Shown here piece by piece: positions 10,926 to 21,715 of a stretch of DNA of 64,000 nucleotides. Position numbers and translations under genes: made by a program. Origin of the DNA: Petrosia ficiformis (Eukaryota; Porifera; Demospongiae; Haplosclerida; Petrosiidae); assembly GCA_947044365.1 (NCBI GenBank), contig OX345636.1, forward strand, positions 18,702,548-18,766,547, read 5' to 3'. How positions within the stretch are numbered: position 1 is the first letter of the stretch; the number at the start of each line of letters is the position of its first letter. The notes under the pieces were generated by a model, which had not been told where the DNA came from, ran no database searches, and saw nothing but the letters and a program-made list of their open reading frames with translations.

Positions 10926-11668
10926 CTGTCTGGCTAAGATGGAGATCAAGACTGAGGGGCTGATTAGTGGAGATGTTGTGAAGAGGAAAATGCTTTTATT
11001 TATGCCTGGTGGGTTTATAAAACGTTGCCATGTTGCGTATGGTTAAAAATGAAGTATCATACCTTTGTATTTCAGTCAAGTAACAATATCGTACATACAC
11101 GAGCTGGCAAGGTTCATAGTTTTGACAACATGGCACCGCGTTATCTATTCATTGTAAAGGCATGCCCTAACATGAAATTGGCTTATCAACCCTAACGATC
11201 CCGGGTTAATCCTAGGTCATACGTTTCTTACCACCCCTATTTCCTGGGTCATACGAACAGGTGACCAGAAACAGCAAATGCTTACTTGGGGGCTACGCCC
11301 CCAAGTATACAATTGTAAATATCAACCATAACATGCACCCAAATTCATTTAAAATCATTAAACAATCAATTACAGGAATGTAGGGCATCAATAATTTAGT
11401 ATCCGATTCATATGCATCCTCTAATTTCTTTAACTGTTTGTCCATTCTCTGAAGTCGTTCATCAACACTTTCAGTATTCTCTTTAGGTTTCTTCCACTCC
11501 TCAATTCCTTAACAAAACATAATACTGAAATAAAACAAACTTTAAATCATGAACCTTAATTCATTATCACAATCAGAGTCAGATATCACAATTGAATTTC
11601 CTTTTTCAGCCATGAACAACCACGAAATCAACTGGATGCACGATGAGTACAATGAGGGTGTGTCTATG

Positions 11669-11752
11669 TCATGCAACAATCACATGATATTAATAAAATT
11701 CATGCCTTTATTGATCCGTGATCCTTGGTCCGGATTTTCTATCTACCCCTTT
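11669..11752. repeat. Internal inverted repeat, right arm
   Basis: Inverted copy of 10840-10925, containing TGGTCCGGATTTTCTATC. It lies about 100 bp inside the right end of the DD34E element. Confidence 0.7.
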
Positions 11753-11855
11753 CAATGAACTTAAAAACCGCAGTACTTAAAAAAATTAACACTTATACGT
11801 GCATGCGCATGATTTACTTCCCACGCATTTAATTATGGCAACTTTCCTGTCTTTA

Positions 11856-12263
11856 ATAAAATCGCGCAAACAAGGTCAGGCCTGTTAAATCTTCCCTTAT
11901 TAGTGAGTAAATCATTATTGTTTGTTATCTGTATATTTATGCTGGTTCATATATTCATCCATGAAAAGAAGACATGGTTATATATTAACTAAACAATTGT
12001 GTATAATAATGATAACACAATAATTTTTTTTTTCATGATATAAATGTAATTATAGTAATGCTGCTGGACGATAACACTCAAACATTATTAATTGATGATA
12101 ATACTGGATGATAGCACAAGATGATAATAACAATGAAACTGTACTAATATTGATGATAAATTATAATTATGATCACTGTAATAACTGACACAACCCTGGC
12201 CAACACAAAACAAATGCAGAACACATACAGATAATATACATGAGATAATATACATGAGATAAG
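11856..12263. other. AT-rich spacer without recognised features
   Basis: Contains short direct repeats (TAATATACATGAGATAA twice near 12240) and runs of GATAAT. No gene seen on either strand. Confidence 0.4.
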
Positions 12264-12440
12264 TCAAATGCATTTATAACATTTCCAATATTCAGGACCA
12301 AACTTCATGTTGATGCACTTGAAGTAATACCATTGGTCACAAGTATCGTTGCACCTTTTCAAGGATATATCATCACATATGGTTGGAAAAGGCGATAACC
12401 CTTCTTTGTCAAAACAGTCAATTAAATGCTTTCTCAGATT
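12264..12440 (-). pseudogene. C-terminal fragment of a C48 protease/PHD-type protein
   Basis: The frame reads LRKHLIDCFDKEGLSPFP, then a Cys/His-rich end with CNDTCDQWYYFKC and YWKCYKC. The same order (helix RxHLxxC, PFP, PHD-type finger) is found in the fuller locus at 32539-33306. The first Cys pair of the finger seems lost, so zinc binding is doubtful. The catalytic part is not visible upstream. Confidence 0.5.
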
Positions 12441-12839
12441 TAGGGGTTGTTGCAGTTGTAGAGACTCCTTTGAAAATAATTTTACCTTGGCTTCTGAGTT
12501 GCCTTCTTTTATTAACCCACAAGCATAAATCATCAACTTGTGAGCTGGTGAGCTTGATGTATTTTTTTCCATACTTTGAGAAAGTTAAAGCTGGAATTCC
12601 TTGGCTAGCATACCAGAACTGTAGCAGTTCAACAACAGGAAGAAAACTGACATCAAATATTGCTTCCCTGTCAATGAAATCATCAAATTCATCATGAAGC
12701 TCATTAGTAACAATGACACAATCTTGAACTATATGCAATGGAGGCTTATTGTGAAAGTTCCGATAATCCAGCCAAAGTGCGACATCCACATTAATGCCAA
12801 GCCCATGCTCTTTTCCACAGGAAAGATATGGAGTTAGCT
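12418..12839 (-). CDS. Unknown protein fragment
   Basis: A coherent open stretch reads CGKEHGLGINVDVALWLDY, then HIVQDCVIVTNELHDEFDD and LQFWYASQGIPALTFSKYGK. Composition is protein-like (acidic and aromatic residues mixed, no low complexity) but I do not recognise it. It overlaps the next frame at its end and may belong with the PHD-type fragment after a frameshift. Confidence 0.35.
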
Positions 12840-13066
12840 GTATGTAACAAAAAGGAGGACTCTCATAATAATTTATTCGTCATATTAATTTTCTTGTACT
12901 TTTCAGTACTTTAATTTAAATTCCTTCATGCATATGTAACAGAACAATATCTACACTTTTACTTTTACTGATTTCAACTCTCCTTTCACAAGCAAAAAAT
13001 GCCCTTATTTATACAGAACAAAAAATCTTCTAGAACATTCTAGACATGACCTTAAAGAAAAAACAA

Positions 13067-13168
13067 GAACCTTCCAGAAACTAATCAAAGAGGTGGCAAA
13101 GTATGATACAATGATACAGAAAAACAAGAAACTTCCAGAAACTAATCAAAAAGGTGACAAAGTATGAT
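13067..13168. repeat. ~55 bp tandem duplication
   Basis: Two copies of AAACTAATCAAA..GGTG.CAAAGTATGATA preceded by ACAAGAA.CTTCCAG, in direct orientation. Confidence 0.75.
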
Positions 13169-13597
13169 ATCACCACTGTAATGATATAGAACCAATAAAT
13201 GATTTTTAAAATATATATATTCAACATATATATATACATCCTTATCCAATGAACCAATCCTTGACAGCATATAAATATTAAAATTTACATCGCATAATTC
13301 ATCTTCATCTGGATTCATATTTGTACATCGTTTGTACATCCCACCAGTTTGCCAAAACTCCAATAATGAATTGTCTAAGAGTTGATCTTCCAAAACCTGT
13401 AGAGCAGTTGCAGGGTCTTCAATCCATTTCTTCATCTTCTCATCTTCGAACATTCCAGAATCATTGTCTCCAGAGCTCTTGTCTGTCCTCTCATCTACTT
13501 TCATGATCTGCATTGACAAGTTGCCATCTTCATCCTCAAGGAAAGGGTTAATATTCCCATTCGAAGAGTTTGAAAGTTCCGTTTTGCTATGCATCAA
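13142..13597 (-). CDS. Unknown acidic protein fragment
   Basis: An open stretch rich in Asp, Glu, Ser and Asn (NINPFLEDEDGNLSM; KSSGDNDSGMFEDEKMKKW). Just upstream, 13740-13640 reads VVLKNSVHSMRLKKYFSGS in another frame, ending at a possible splice site. It may be the first part of the PHD-type locus below it, but there is no recognisable domain. Confidence 0.3.
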   Translation of the reverse strand: MMHSKTELSNSSNGNINPFLEDEDGNLSMQIMKVDERTDKSSGDNDSGMFEDEKMKKWIEDPATALQVLEDQLLDNSLLEFWQTGGMYKRCTNMNPDEDELCDVNFNIYMLSRIGSLDKDVYIYVEYIYFKNHLLVLYHYSGDIILCHLFD

Positions 13598-13758
13598 ACC
13601 AGAATATTATGATGATTATAGGTGAAAATTTATAACAAACCTGTTAGTTGAACCACTAAAGTACTTTTTAAGTCTCATGGAATGAACTGAATTCTTCAAC
13701 ACTACTCCTGCTCTGTTTTGAATAAGGTATCTTCCTTTTCCAAGATCCTTATGTATTA

Positions 13759-14050
13759 CAAGAATAATAAAAAACATTTTAAAAAAAGAAAGAGTATGTA
13801 GGGATCAAAACCGAAAAAGCACAGGAACAAGATTGCTTTGGCAACAAAATGAAATACCACTTCCACATAACAACCGTACATAAGTATCACTTCTTTGTGC
13901 TTTGCCTTTACTTAAGTTGTGTATGCTAATGTAGGGTTGTTATGTGGAAGTGGTATTTCATTTTGTTGCCAAAGCAATCTTGTTCCTGTGCTTTTTCGGT
14001 TTTGATCCCTACATACTCTTTCTTTTTTAAAATGTTTTTTATTATTCTTG
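13759..14050. repeat. ~290 bp near-perfect hairpin at the 3' end of a pogo-like element
   Basis: The arms are inverted copies. They run CAAGAATAATAAAAAACATT, GTATGTAGGGATCAAAACCG, AAAAGCACAGGAACAAGA, then GGCAACAAAATGAAATACCA, and return in reverse to AATGTTTTTTATTATTCTTG. The spacer near 13900 is about 50 bp. It follows the end of the pogo-like transposase (14113) by about 60 bp. Copies with the same coding tail lie near 27660 and 49700. Confidence 0.85.
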
Positions 14051-14112
14051 TTTCAATTCTATTTTTAAAGAATTCAGGTAAATTTGTGATCAAATTCGTG
14101 ATGACTATTCTG

Positions 14113-15530
14113 TTTCACTTACATTACTGATATTTTCTGCAGGAACAGTGTCCAGAATCATTTCTTCTCCTGAGATGTACTTTGGAAGCATTTTTGTTCC
14201 TCGTGTGGTCATTTTTGGTTGACGTGGTTCAGGAAATTTCAATACGTCTTTCCAATGGTCGGTATCACCAAGTAGTTAATTGGTTTCCAATTCTGTTATC
14301 TGAGCTTTTGCTGAGAGTGTTAGGAATGGCTTTTTTAAGTTTCACCCATGTAACATCATCTTGAAGATCATATCCTTCTTCGTATCATTTACTATACTTT
14401 GTGAGGGTGGATGCATCCATAGCATTTTCAAGTGCTTGCGGTGCCATTTCTTCTCTACAGGGTCTGGTTTCATGCTGTTTTGTTCCTTCTGTATTTGATT
14501 TCCCTTTGATATATTGTTGTGAAGGACCCAATTTTTTATCATTGAACGCTAATCTATTTAGGTGGATAAATTCCTGATGATCTGAAGGAATTTACAATAG
14601 TTGTAGGATTCAAACTCTTCACATAAACACTACGAAAAACATGTGCAAAGGTTTGTTTTGTTACAGTTTCACCTGTTTCTTGCTGGAATTGAACCACAGC
14701 TTTTCTTCAATGGGGAAAAAACCAACATCAAGGGGTTGGGTTGTGTGACATGATGAGTGTGATGGTAGATGGTAGACAGTATAGTAAAACATCACAGAAC
14801 TTAGAGGTGTCCAAGTCTATATGAGATGAATGACCGTCAACAATCAAACAAACTGGGCGTTCACAAGATATATGTCTAATGAAGTGATTAGATATCCAGC
14901 CATTGAACAGCTCTTGAGTCATCCAACCACTCGGTGATTTCCCAAAATAAGATTCCACACCACCTGCAAGTGGATTGTAGGAGAACCTCTCTCCTGGGAA
15001 GATGTGCATGGGGGGAATGATTGCTCCAGTAGATTTGGGATGCAAAGAGAAACCACTCTCATCACAATTCCAAATCCTTGATGGATGATCATAGAGATCA
15101 TTTTTCAGTACAAACTGCTGGAAATCTGAGTACCAATAATTAAGTACCTTAGGAGTGGTTGCACTAGCTCAGCATGCTTGTCTGGGAAAGGTGTTTTCTT
15201 TCCCTGTTTGATTGAAAATCTTTTCAACGATTTCACAGACTTGTGTGCGTGTTTGGCCATATCCAATTTCAGACATCTCAATTACCCACTTGACCAATTC
15301 AGCCTCAAGATCTTTTCCAATAACAGGATCTGGTCCTGGTCCTGGTCCCAATTTCTACTTTTTGTGTCAGATAATGATGCAAAGTACTTTTTGGAATACC
15401 ACATTTACCAGCAGCTCTTCTCACAGACAAAGATCCATCCTGGACCTCTTCAGTGGCATTTATTAAGTATTAAGTCTTTCCATTTAGATGTTTATTTCTA
15501 CACTGTTGCTTACCTTTTTTCTGTTTAGTT
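14113..15530 (-). pseudogene. Pogo-like (DDE_1) transposase, near full length, frameshifted
   Basis: A cut-and-paste transposase with the full pogo order, in several frames. It starts with a psq-type helix-turn-helix at about 15490-15370 (EEVQDGSLSVRRAAGKCGIP, KSTLHHYL). A CENP-B-type DNA-binding region follows at 15320-15190 (LVKWVIEMSEIGYGQTRTQV). The catalytic core lies at 15080-14770, with the first Asp in WNCDESGFSLHPKS and the second in VCLIVDGHSSH. The tail ends LDTVPAENISNVSETE before a stop at about 14113. The third Asp region (about 14750-14550) is poorly kept. Frame changes make it inactive. Three loci share the same tail. Confidence 0.8.
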
Positions 15531-15534
15531 TGAA

Positions 15535-17120
15535 TTTCCCGCGAACTTGGCGGGAAATTATTGGTGTCTGGGAACTGCCACATAAACTGCCATTATATTT
15601 TGTCAACTGTCAACTTTATCTGTTATTTTTTTGAAAATAATGTTTAAATTATAATATTTTGTAATATTTCATAAAATGTGCTACAAAATGATATATACAA
15701 TGTTGGGATAAAAGCAATTTATGTCTTCATAATACAGTTCTTAAAATTGTCAACTTCTTACAGGATTACAGGAAATAATTTTATGTCAATCATCTGGAGC
15801 ACCGTGTAAAGGTTACTGGTGTATATTTCCTTTAAACACATTTCAAAATACATCAAACTTGCATTGCACACTCATTATTAATGCAGTTCATTGCTGCATT
15901 AGTTTCAAAGTCGGAAGTACAAGATGCCTGGACAAACGGTCACTCAAACGTAGAGTGTCTGGAAACTACCTCTGTCCGGAAACTCCCACGCCTACTCTAA
16001 TTATTATCCTGAAAAACGTTACGTCCCACAAATTTCATTTTCAGGATATTAACCAAGTTTGCTGGAAAGAAGAGTTAGTAAGAAAGCAATTTATGTAAAA
16101 TCTATGCTTCCTTATCAGCAGAAAGACAGCAAGGTGAGCAGTTGAAAGTGTTAAAATACTCCCCTTGATGTAGCAAGTTTATAGACTTCAATGACAACAG
16201 AACAAATTGTACAGTAATCACTGGTTTATATACATTGAGTAGTTCTAGAATATTCTTCTTCAATTAACTAAAACACATGACACTATGCAAGATAAGACAA
16301 GCATATTGACACATACATAGGTTACAATGAGGTGAGTAAATTAACACGAGAATACGTAACAGTCAATGATGACAGTCAAGAGTATATCCCCAACAGAAAG
16401 AACTGAGTTGTTCCATAACCAAAACCATGCTTTGTTAGCTGCAAGAAAGTTGAAGGTGAGTGTTTGAGAGTACAGTAGTCAGTGTCAACGCCCACACCTA
16501 GTGTCTTTCATTGCTTATAACTTCGAATTGGCTATTTGTTTAGCTTTTGTACTTCCACTTGCCTATGCATAACACAGACTTATTTGAAATTATTACAACT
16601 ACACCCACCTTGATTATTATGATACTTCAGTGGCTCCGAATCATATCAACGCTTTCACTGCTTCTCATTGCAGGTTCTTGCAACTTTCTGACCTAATCGG
16701 TAACACTCACCTCAACCTTTGCTCACCAATTTAATACTGCAAATGCCACCACCTATGTGTGCAAGGTTTTTATTTGTTATCCCTTTCTTTCTCCAGCTGG
16801 AAAGAAAGTATATACAACACTCATACATACTTTTATTTTTAAGTGTCCTAAGGTTAAGTAACATCAAATTGCAGATACTTAATGAAAGCACTGCCAGACC
16901 ACATCCAACAAAGTGTAGGCATTTTGACAATAGAATGCCGATTTACTGCCACCACATTGCACATTGGTATACCTAGTCTCGTGGGCCAACCCCTTTTCTC
17001 CAAGAGGAAGGGTCTGGTCTACTGCTTCAGAACTAGTTGTACAAGTGGAATGCGAAAATATGTAAATCAGTGCAATCGATCACATGCTCCCCATGGCAAC
17101 AATGTTTGCCCAGCTGGTCA
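15535..17120. other. Intergenic stretch without a supported gene
   Basis: Mostly AT-rich. It has a palindrome, AATTTCCCGCGAACTTGG followed by its reverse (about 15533-15561), and at 16973-17025 a block starting TAGTCTCGTGGGCCAACCCC that resembles the end of the tiny palindromic element at 43455. No coding sequence could be assigned. Confidence 0.4.
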
Positions 17121-17124
17121 ACAA

Positions 17125-17503
17125 TCAACACACATAGATAATAGTCAAGAACTTTCTGTGGACCTTACTATACAGCTCTTGAGGAAGCGTGCGAACTACC
17201 GATTGTTTATGAGAATGTTGATGGTGTGAACTTGAAGTGTAGATAGTGGTCAGTGTGTGTGGGCTTCCTGTAGACCAATATTGAGTTACGACCGTCATCT
17301 TCTTTCGATAGTAAAACATCCAGGAAGGGGAGTTGGCCATTTTCTTTAACTTCACAAGTAAACTGGATTGATGGTTCAATACTGTTCAGATGTTGATGGA
17401 ATTCCTGAAGCAATTCTGGAAGAATGGCAGTACATGTATCGTCAACATATCTCTTCCAAACATGACATGATTCCCCAGTTTGGTGGCCTTGAGACACCTT
17501 CAA
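17125..17503 (-). pseudogene. Penelope-like element reverse transcriptase fragment
   Basis: The frame from 17503 reads CHVWKRYVDDTC, where YVDD is the reverse transcriptase active-site motif. It continues HLNSIEPSIQFTCE, GQLPFLDVLLSKE and LVYRKPTHTDHYLHF, the thumb-side block typical of Penelope-like elements. A shift near 17210 continues HSHKQSVVRTL. Only this part of the enzyme is present. It abuts the 5' end of the LINE at 17585. Confidence 0.8.
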
Positions 17504-17584
17504 TCAGTCTACATTTATTTAGTAAATGTTGATCATGTTACTGACTCCAGTGCACAATATTACAGTCAGCCATCGGCACGCATC

Positions 17585-18010
17585 ATGGCGCAAAAGGGCT
17601 TTAAACAAGCAGGCAAAAAAACTAGTCAGAAAGGGAAGCAGAATGCTAGCACAAGTGAATCACATTGTGCTATATGCTTGGATATCATAATTGAGGCTGA
17701 CGAATCAAATGATGGTCGGGACGCCATTTATTGTGAAGGAATGTGCCAGGACTGGCTGCATAGGGGTTGTGCAGGTCTATCTAAAAAGTCTTTTAACATA
17801 ATAAAGGATCTTATTGAGCCTTACTACTGTCCTCATTGTCTTCTGAGTGATCGAAAAAGCAATTGCAAGCCTGAAAGATGTTGTCCAATCCCTGAAATTA
17901 GAACTTACTGCTTCAACAACTCACCCTTCTGAACATTCATTCTCTGCCAGGAATAAAGATGAAGAGGTATCGAGTGAGGTATCGAGTGAAGTTTCAAGTT
18001 GTAGATCTGA
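17585..18010 (+). pseudogene. LINE ORF1, N-terminal part with PHD finger
   Basis: The ATG at 17585 begins a basic segment (MAQKGFKQAGKKTSQKGK). A PHD-type finger follows: HCAICLD, IYCEGMCQDWLHRGCAGLS, then YYCPHC. A one-base shift near 17845 leads to a short helical stretch (IASLKDVVQSLKLELTA) and a Ser/Glu repeat (SSEVSSEVSS). PHD fingers at this place are known in ORF1 of CR1/L2-type LINEs, where the protein binds the element RNA. The frame is cut by a hAT insertion at 18037. Confidence 0.78.
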
Positions 18011-18036
18011 GATCCTCCAGTATTGTTAGGAAGAAG

Positions 18037-18640
18037 CAGTGGTGGTTCTAGGGGGGTCCCAGGGTGGCCCATGGCCCCCCCCCCCCCCCAAATTTTCATA
18101 ACTCAGAAATATTTTCTATATGTACTTACAATTAGAAAAGTCTTCATTAGCACATGCATAAGTGAAAATCGAGGTGAAAATGAAGATACAAGCAAAGCTA
18201 CTTCAGTTTGTGAATAGAGTAAAAACACCCAGAGATGTTGCATCTGCTGAACGTTCTTTTTCTGTTCTAAATAGAGTAAAAACTTACCTAAGAGCTACTA
18301 TGAGTCAACAGATTAAATGATTTGTCTGTTTTAGCTATTGAAAGGGACCTCTCTAACACTCAGTCACTAGATTATGAATTAGTAGTAGACAACGTTATGT
18401 CTCAAAATCCAAGGCGTATGAGTTTAAAATGATGCATTGAAGTGAATGTAAAATTGCAATAAGTACATTAGTTATTTTTGCAGTGATGTCAGTTAATAAT
18501 CACAGATTCACAAGCGTATCATGAAGATTCAGCGCCAAAAACGTGGGCGTGGCCTAAATCACAGCCGGCTTCGCACACCCAATCCACTTGCCCCACCCCC
18601 CCCCCCCCCCCCATAATTATTGACCCTGGATCCGCCACAG
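18037..18640 (+). mobile_element. hAT element, internally deleted, with 8 bp target duplication
   Basis: The inverted ends are CAGTGGTGGTTCTAGG on the left and CCTGGATCCGCCACAG on the right. The 8 bp GGAAGAAG flanks the element exactly (18029-18036 and 18641-18648). C-tracts lie just inside both ends. It inserted into ORF1 of the LINE and keeps only the end of its own transposase. Confidence 0.92.
18210..18432 (+). pseudogene. hAT transposase C-terminal fragment
   Basis: The frame reads VASAERSFSVLNRVKTYLRA, then after a one-base shift LSVLAIERDLSNTQSLDYEL and a final NPRRMSLK. This is the dimerisation domain of hAT transposases of the ZMYM/DUF4371 type. The catalytic and zinc-finger parts are deleted. 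Confidence 0.8.
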
Positions 18641-18648
18641 GGAAGAAG

Positions 18649-19391
18649 GATTCCCTTTAACCCTGTCTCTATCAATTTAGGGCGCAAATTCAATTGCTTG
18701 TTTTTGGTGTCAAAAAATGTCCACAAGGTACAGCAAGACATGTTTGTACAACAAAAGATTTGGAAGCTATTACATCAATCGACGGTGGATCATATGTTTA
18801 CAACTACAACTATTCATGACTGCATTAGGCTTGTTCACCATAAAATTCACTCAAATCATCCTGTACTTGTTATGCTAAATAGCTCTTTTGCTGTGTCATC
18901 CGTTCTTTCTAAAAGATCAAGACTATCTCAACTCCCTAATATATCCATCAAACCTGATTTGTTCCCCAAAGAGAGAGATATTGAATCTAAGCTGCTCAAG
19001 GAACGTAGATCTTTGATTTCCAATGGTGTTGATAGTAAGTTGATTAAACTTCGTGGTAATTTAATCTATGTGAATAATGTAAACCATGGTGTTGTTGTTG
19101 ATTCTGTATTTAAACTATATTCTCTCCCAAGTAACTCAGACCTTTCTTCAGAAACTTTAAAGACTGGTTTCTTCAACAGACCAATCTACTGATGTTTCTA
19201 CAGTTATCCATTCTAGTAACTTGCATAACCCACCCATTGGTGATTTATCAGATGTGAGTTCCTTGTCTGTCTCTACATCTGCTAATCAACTTCAAACTAC
19301 TAGTCCCATTAGTTCATTGCCACATATCCTTCCATCTCCCTCGTTAAATAGTACCCAACCTCCCTCAGCAGATAATGATCAATTCCAATGA
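18649..19391 (+). pseudogene. LINE ORF1, C-terminal part
   Basis: It resumes the ORF1 interrupted by the hAT element. The frame runs LGRKFNCLFLVSKNVHKVQQ, a helical segment, then KPDLFPKERDIESKLLKERR and LIKLRGNLIYVNNV, the RNA-binding C-terminal block of LINE ORF1 proteins. A shift near 19185 leads to a Ser/Pro-rich tail ending at 19391. Confidence 0.75.
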
Positions 19392-19392
19392 C

Positions 19393-19540
19393 TAGACAAT
19401 GGTAATACTTTCGTAGGTTTATGGAATGCATGTAGCCTGGTTAGCAAATTATCCTTTTTCCAATCTTTAATTTATAGTAAATCGTTTGATATCTTCTGCG
19501 TCACTGAAACCTGGTTAGTTAATTCAATATTCAACGAGCG
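19393..19540 (+). pseudogene. LINE ORF2, start of AP-type endonuclease
   Basis: The frame reads NTFVGLWNACSLVSKLSFFQ, then SFDIFCVTETWLVNSIF. NACSL and TETW are the Asn and Glu active-site blocks of the apurinic-type endonuclease that nicks the target. It is cut at about 19540 and continues at 21265. Confidence 0.82.
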
Positions 19541-20073
19541 CTGTTGGGACGGGACCCTCGCCTACTTGGCAAAGTAGTACAAAACACTACAAAGTTTGTG
19601 TAGAAACAAACAATACTTTTGTTACATGGAATACACATAAATTTGAAAAACATTTATGGGCATTAAAACTGTTATAACTATATATCCTAAAAGACAAAAT
19701 AAGAAAATCAATAAAAGAAATGTATAATTTGTATATATATATATATATATCTTACTCTCTGTTTTCAAAAACAATGAAGAAGTTCTCAAGTCTACCTCTA
19801 AAGTCTCCAACGTGTGAAAATGTATTGAATCACATCTATCACGTGTTTAGTACATGACGCTTTGCAGACATGAGCGTGCATATACCTGTAGGTGGAGCTA
19901 GGTAGCTTTCTATCTTGCATCAATGGTGGTGTAGTAGCAACCATTACCTCGATTGTTAAAGCGTTTCTTGGCTAGCGACAGCCATGAAACAGGATCACTT
20001 GTGTTTGTGTGTCCATATTTACTCTTGTTTCATCTTAAAGTCGTGAAACGGTAAATGTGCGTTATAAAAATTG

Positions 20074-21161
20074 TCATAACTTTTGAGTTGAGTACCATTC
20101 CATAAACTTCTGTCGTAAGAAATCCTTCACTGCTTTATTGACACTCACATCCATGGGCTGTAACCTGTCTGTACAATTCACAGGAATTTTAACTATAAGG
20201 ATATGATTCTTCTCAAGCATTTCATATATTGCGTCGGTGGTTTGTTTGAAAACATCAAAAATTGCAAGGATCATCTTGGAGATTTAACTCATTCCATTTT
20301 TGACGTACATATGGGAAAATAATTAATTCTAGATACTCTTTCTTCTGTAGTTCATTAGACCAGTGATTACTAGTACAAGTGACATGCCAATCTGATGTTA
20401 TTCCATCATACTTCGGCAAGCATGCTTTTGTAGTACCCGAATAAATTAATTGGAATGGAAGAAGATTACCTGTTAAAGAACCACATATCACTGCCGTGAT
20501 TTGTCTCTTGTCATCCATCCTAATTATTTTGACATGTTTACAGCCTTTTTCCTCCATTGTCCATGTTGATCCTGGTACAACATGGAGACCAGTTTGATCC
20601 CAATTCAGTATCAAATTGAATGGGATTTCCTCCATCATCACCACTGCCTCAATATCTAGTAAGAACTGCTCTTTTACTTCATCAAAATTGGTCACAGCAA
20701 TTTTTCTTGTTGACCCACCTCTTCTTTTGACAAGTTTCATGCAATATAAGAGAGATCTGGCCCAATTCTTGGTGATTTCTATAGATCCACCATTTTTGGA
20801 CAGAAGCAAGCCCTTATGTATCCTTGTACCTGTTTATCAAGCTCTTCTCCTAAGAGCAATGGGCGTCCTCTCTTTGCTGATGGCAAACATTTTACACTCA
20901 GATCCATTTCTCCTGCTTTCCTTTTCTTCTCGCGTTCAAATTCGTACTTCTCAACCCAAGTGCGTACACTGCTTTCCTTTATAGGCATATCAAACTTCTT
21001 ACCGCAGGTTCTTTCTTCCTTAATTCTTCCACAACTTTGTTGGCAGCTATAATCGATACTGAGGGAACTATGGCGGATGTAGGCCCCTTTGGATCAGGTA
21101 AGTATTGGCTTTCAGCTCTCTTGAAATAACTGTAGATACTCAACATCTTCTCTGTTTTCAC
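20074..21161 (-). pseudogene. Pogo-like (DDE_1) transposase inserted in the LINE
   Basis: From 21161 it reads MKTEKMLSIYSYFKRAESQ, then a DNA-binding part (KESSVRTWVEKYEFEREKKR, KRGRPLLLGEELDKQVQGYI). The catalytic core has FNLILNWDQTGLHVVPGSTW with the first Asp. After a frameshift near 20265, LAIFDVFKQ carries the second Asp. It ends VNCTDRLQPMDVSVNKAVKD, with the third. All three Asp blocks are present. At least three frame changes (about 20985, 20800, 20265) break it. It lies between the two halves of the LINE endonuclease, so it arrived later. Confidence 0.85.
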
Positions 21162-21264
21162 ACGACAACACGTGGTAAGAAATGTAAATTTGAAGGGGTT
21201 AAATTTTCGCTATGTTAAATTAACTTGCGAAAATCGCAAAATTTTGCACTCCCCTAAAATAACT

Positions 21265-21570
21265 GTGACTACGGCAGCTGTGTCTAATTCTATTCCTTCT
21301 AGACTTATGAATGCTAGTGGTTGAAAAATAATTCTATGTTGTGTTTACATTCTACCGTCCCCTTCTCATTTACCAAATGATTCTCATCTTATTATCCTTG
21401 AGGACTTTAATTTTCCCAACATGGTTTCACCATTATCATCCTCTTTTTGTGATAAACTTTTCTCGATGAACCTCATTCAACATGTTAATGAATCAACTCA
21501 TTTGCATGGTAACATTCTTGATTTAATACTATCTAATGATCTAAACTTATTTGACAATATATGTGACTGG
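21265..21570 (+). pseudogene. LINE ORF2, end of endonuclease
   Basis: It resumes with AAVSNSIPSRLMNASG, then VYIPSPSHLPNDSHLIILED and FNFPN, and NLIQHVNESTHLHGNILDLI LSN (with one word break here). The (G/E)DFN and LDL-LSN blocks are typical of AP-type LINE endonucleases. It breaks again at about 21580. Confidence 0.82.
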
Positions 21571-21715
21571 TCAAGCAAAAAGGGTACTATCATAATTTTT
21601 TTCAAATAAATATTTTTTCTCCCAATACATTCTACATTTATCACTACTTCACAAAAAAATTTCAGAGCATGTTGAGATTTCTAAATGACATTATTAAACA
21701 GTACAAAACTGTCTA

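Larger units (their letters stand above)
8874..11853. mobile_element. IS630/Tc1-type transposon with two convergent genes, degenerate
   Basis: About 35 bp inverted ends share GACAGGAAAGTT and CCATAATTAAATGCGTGGG (left 8874-8910, right copy ending 11853). Both are flanked by TA (8872-8873, 11854-11855), the usual target of this superfamily. Inside lie a broken DD34E transposase (plus strand) and an unrelated gene (minus strand) facing it tail to tail. An internal inverted repeat (10840-10925 and 11669-11752) and a direct repeat of CCCTAACGATCCC (about 8955 and 11195) suggest further rearrangement. Confidence 0.75.

Noticed and set aside
12383..12697. 104-residue plus-strand ORF
   Set aside because: Antisense to the better-supported minus-strand frames of the PHD-type locus.
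13942..14364. Plus-strand ORFs rich in Phe and Leu
   Set aside because: They read the hairpin repeat and the reverse strand of the pogo-like transposase tail.
16882..17229. 115-residue plus-strand ORF
   Set aside because: It overlaps the Penelope reverse transcriptase on the other strand and a foldback repeat; no family pattern.
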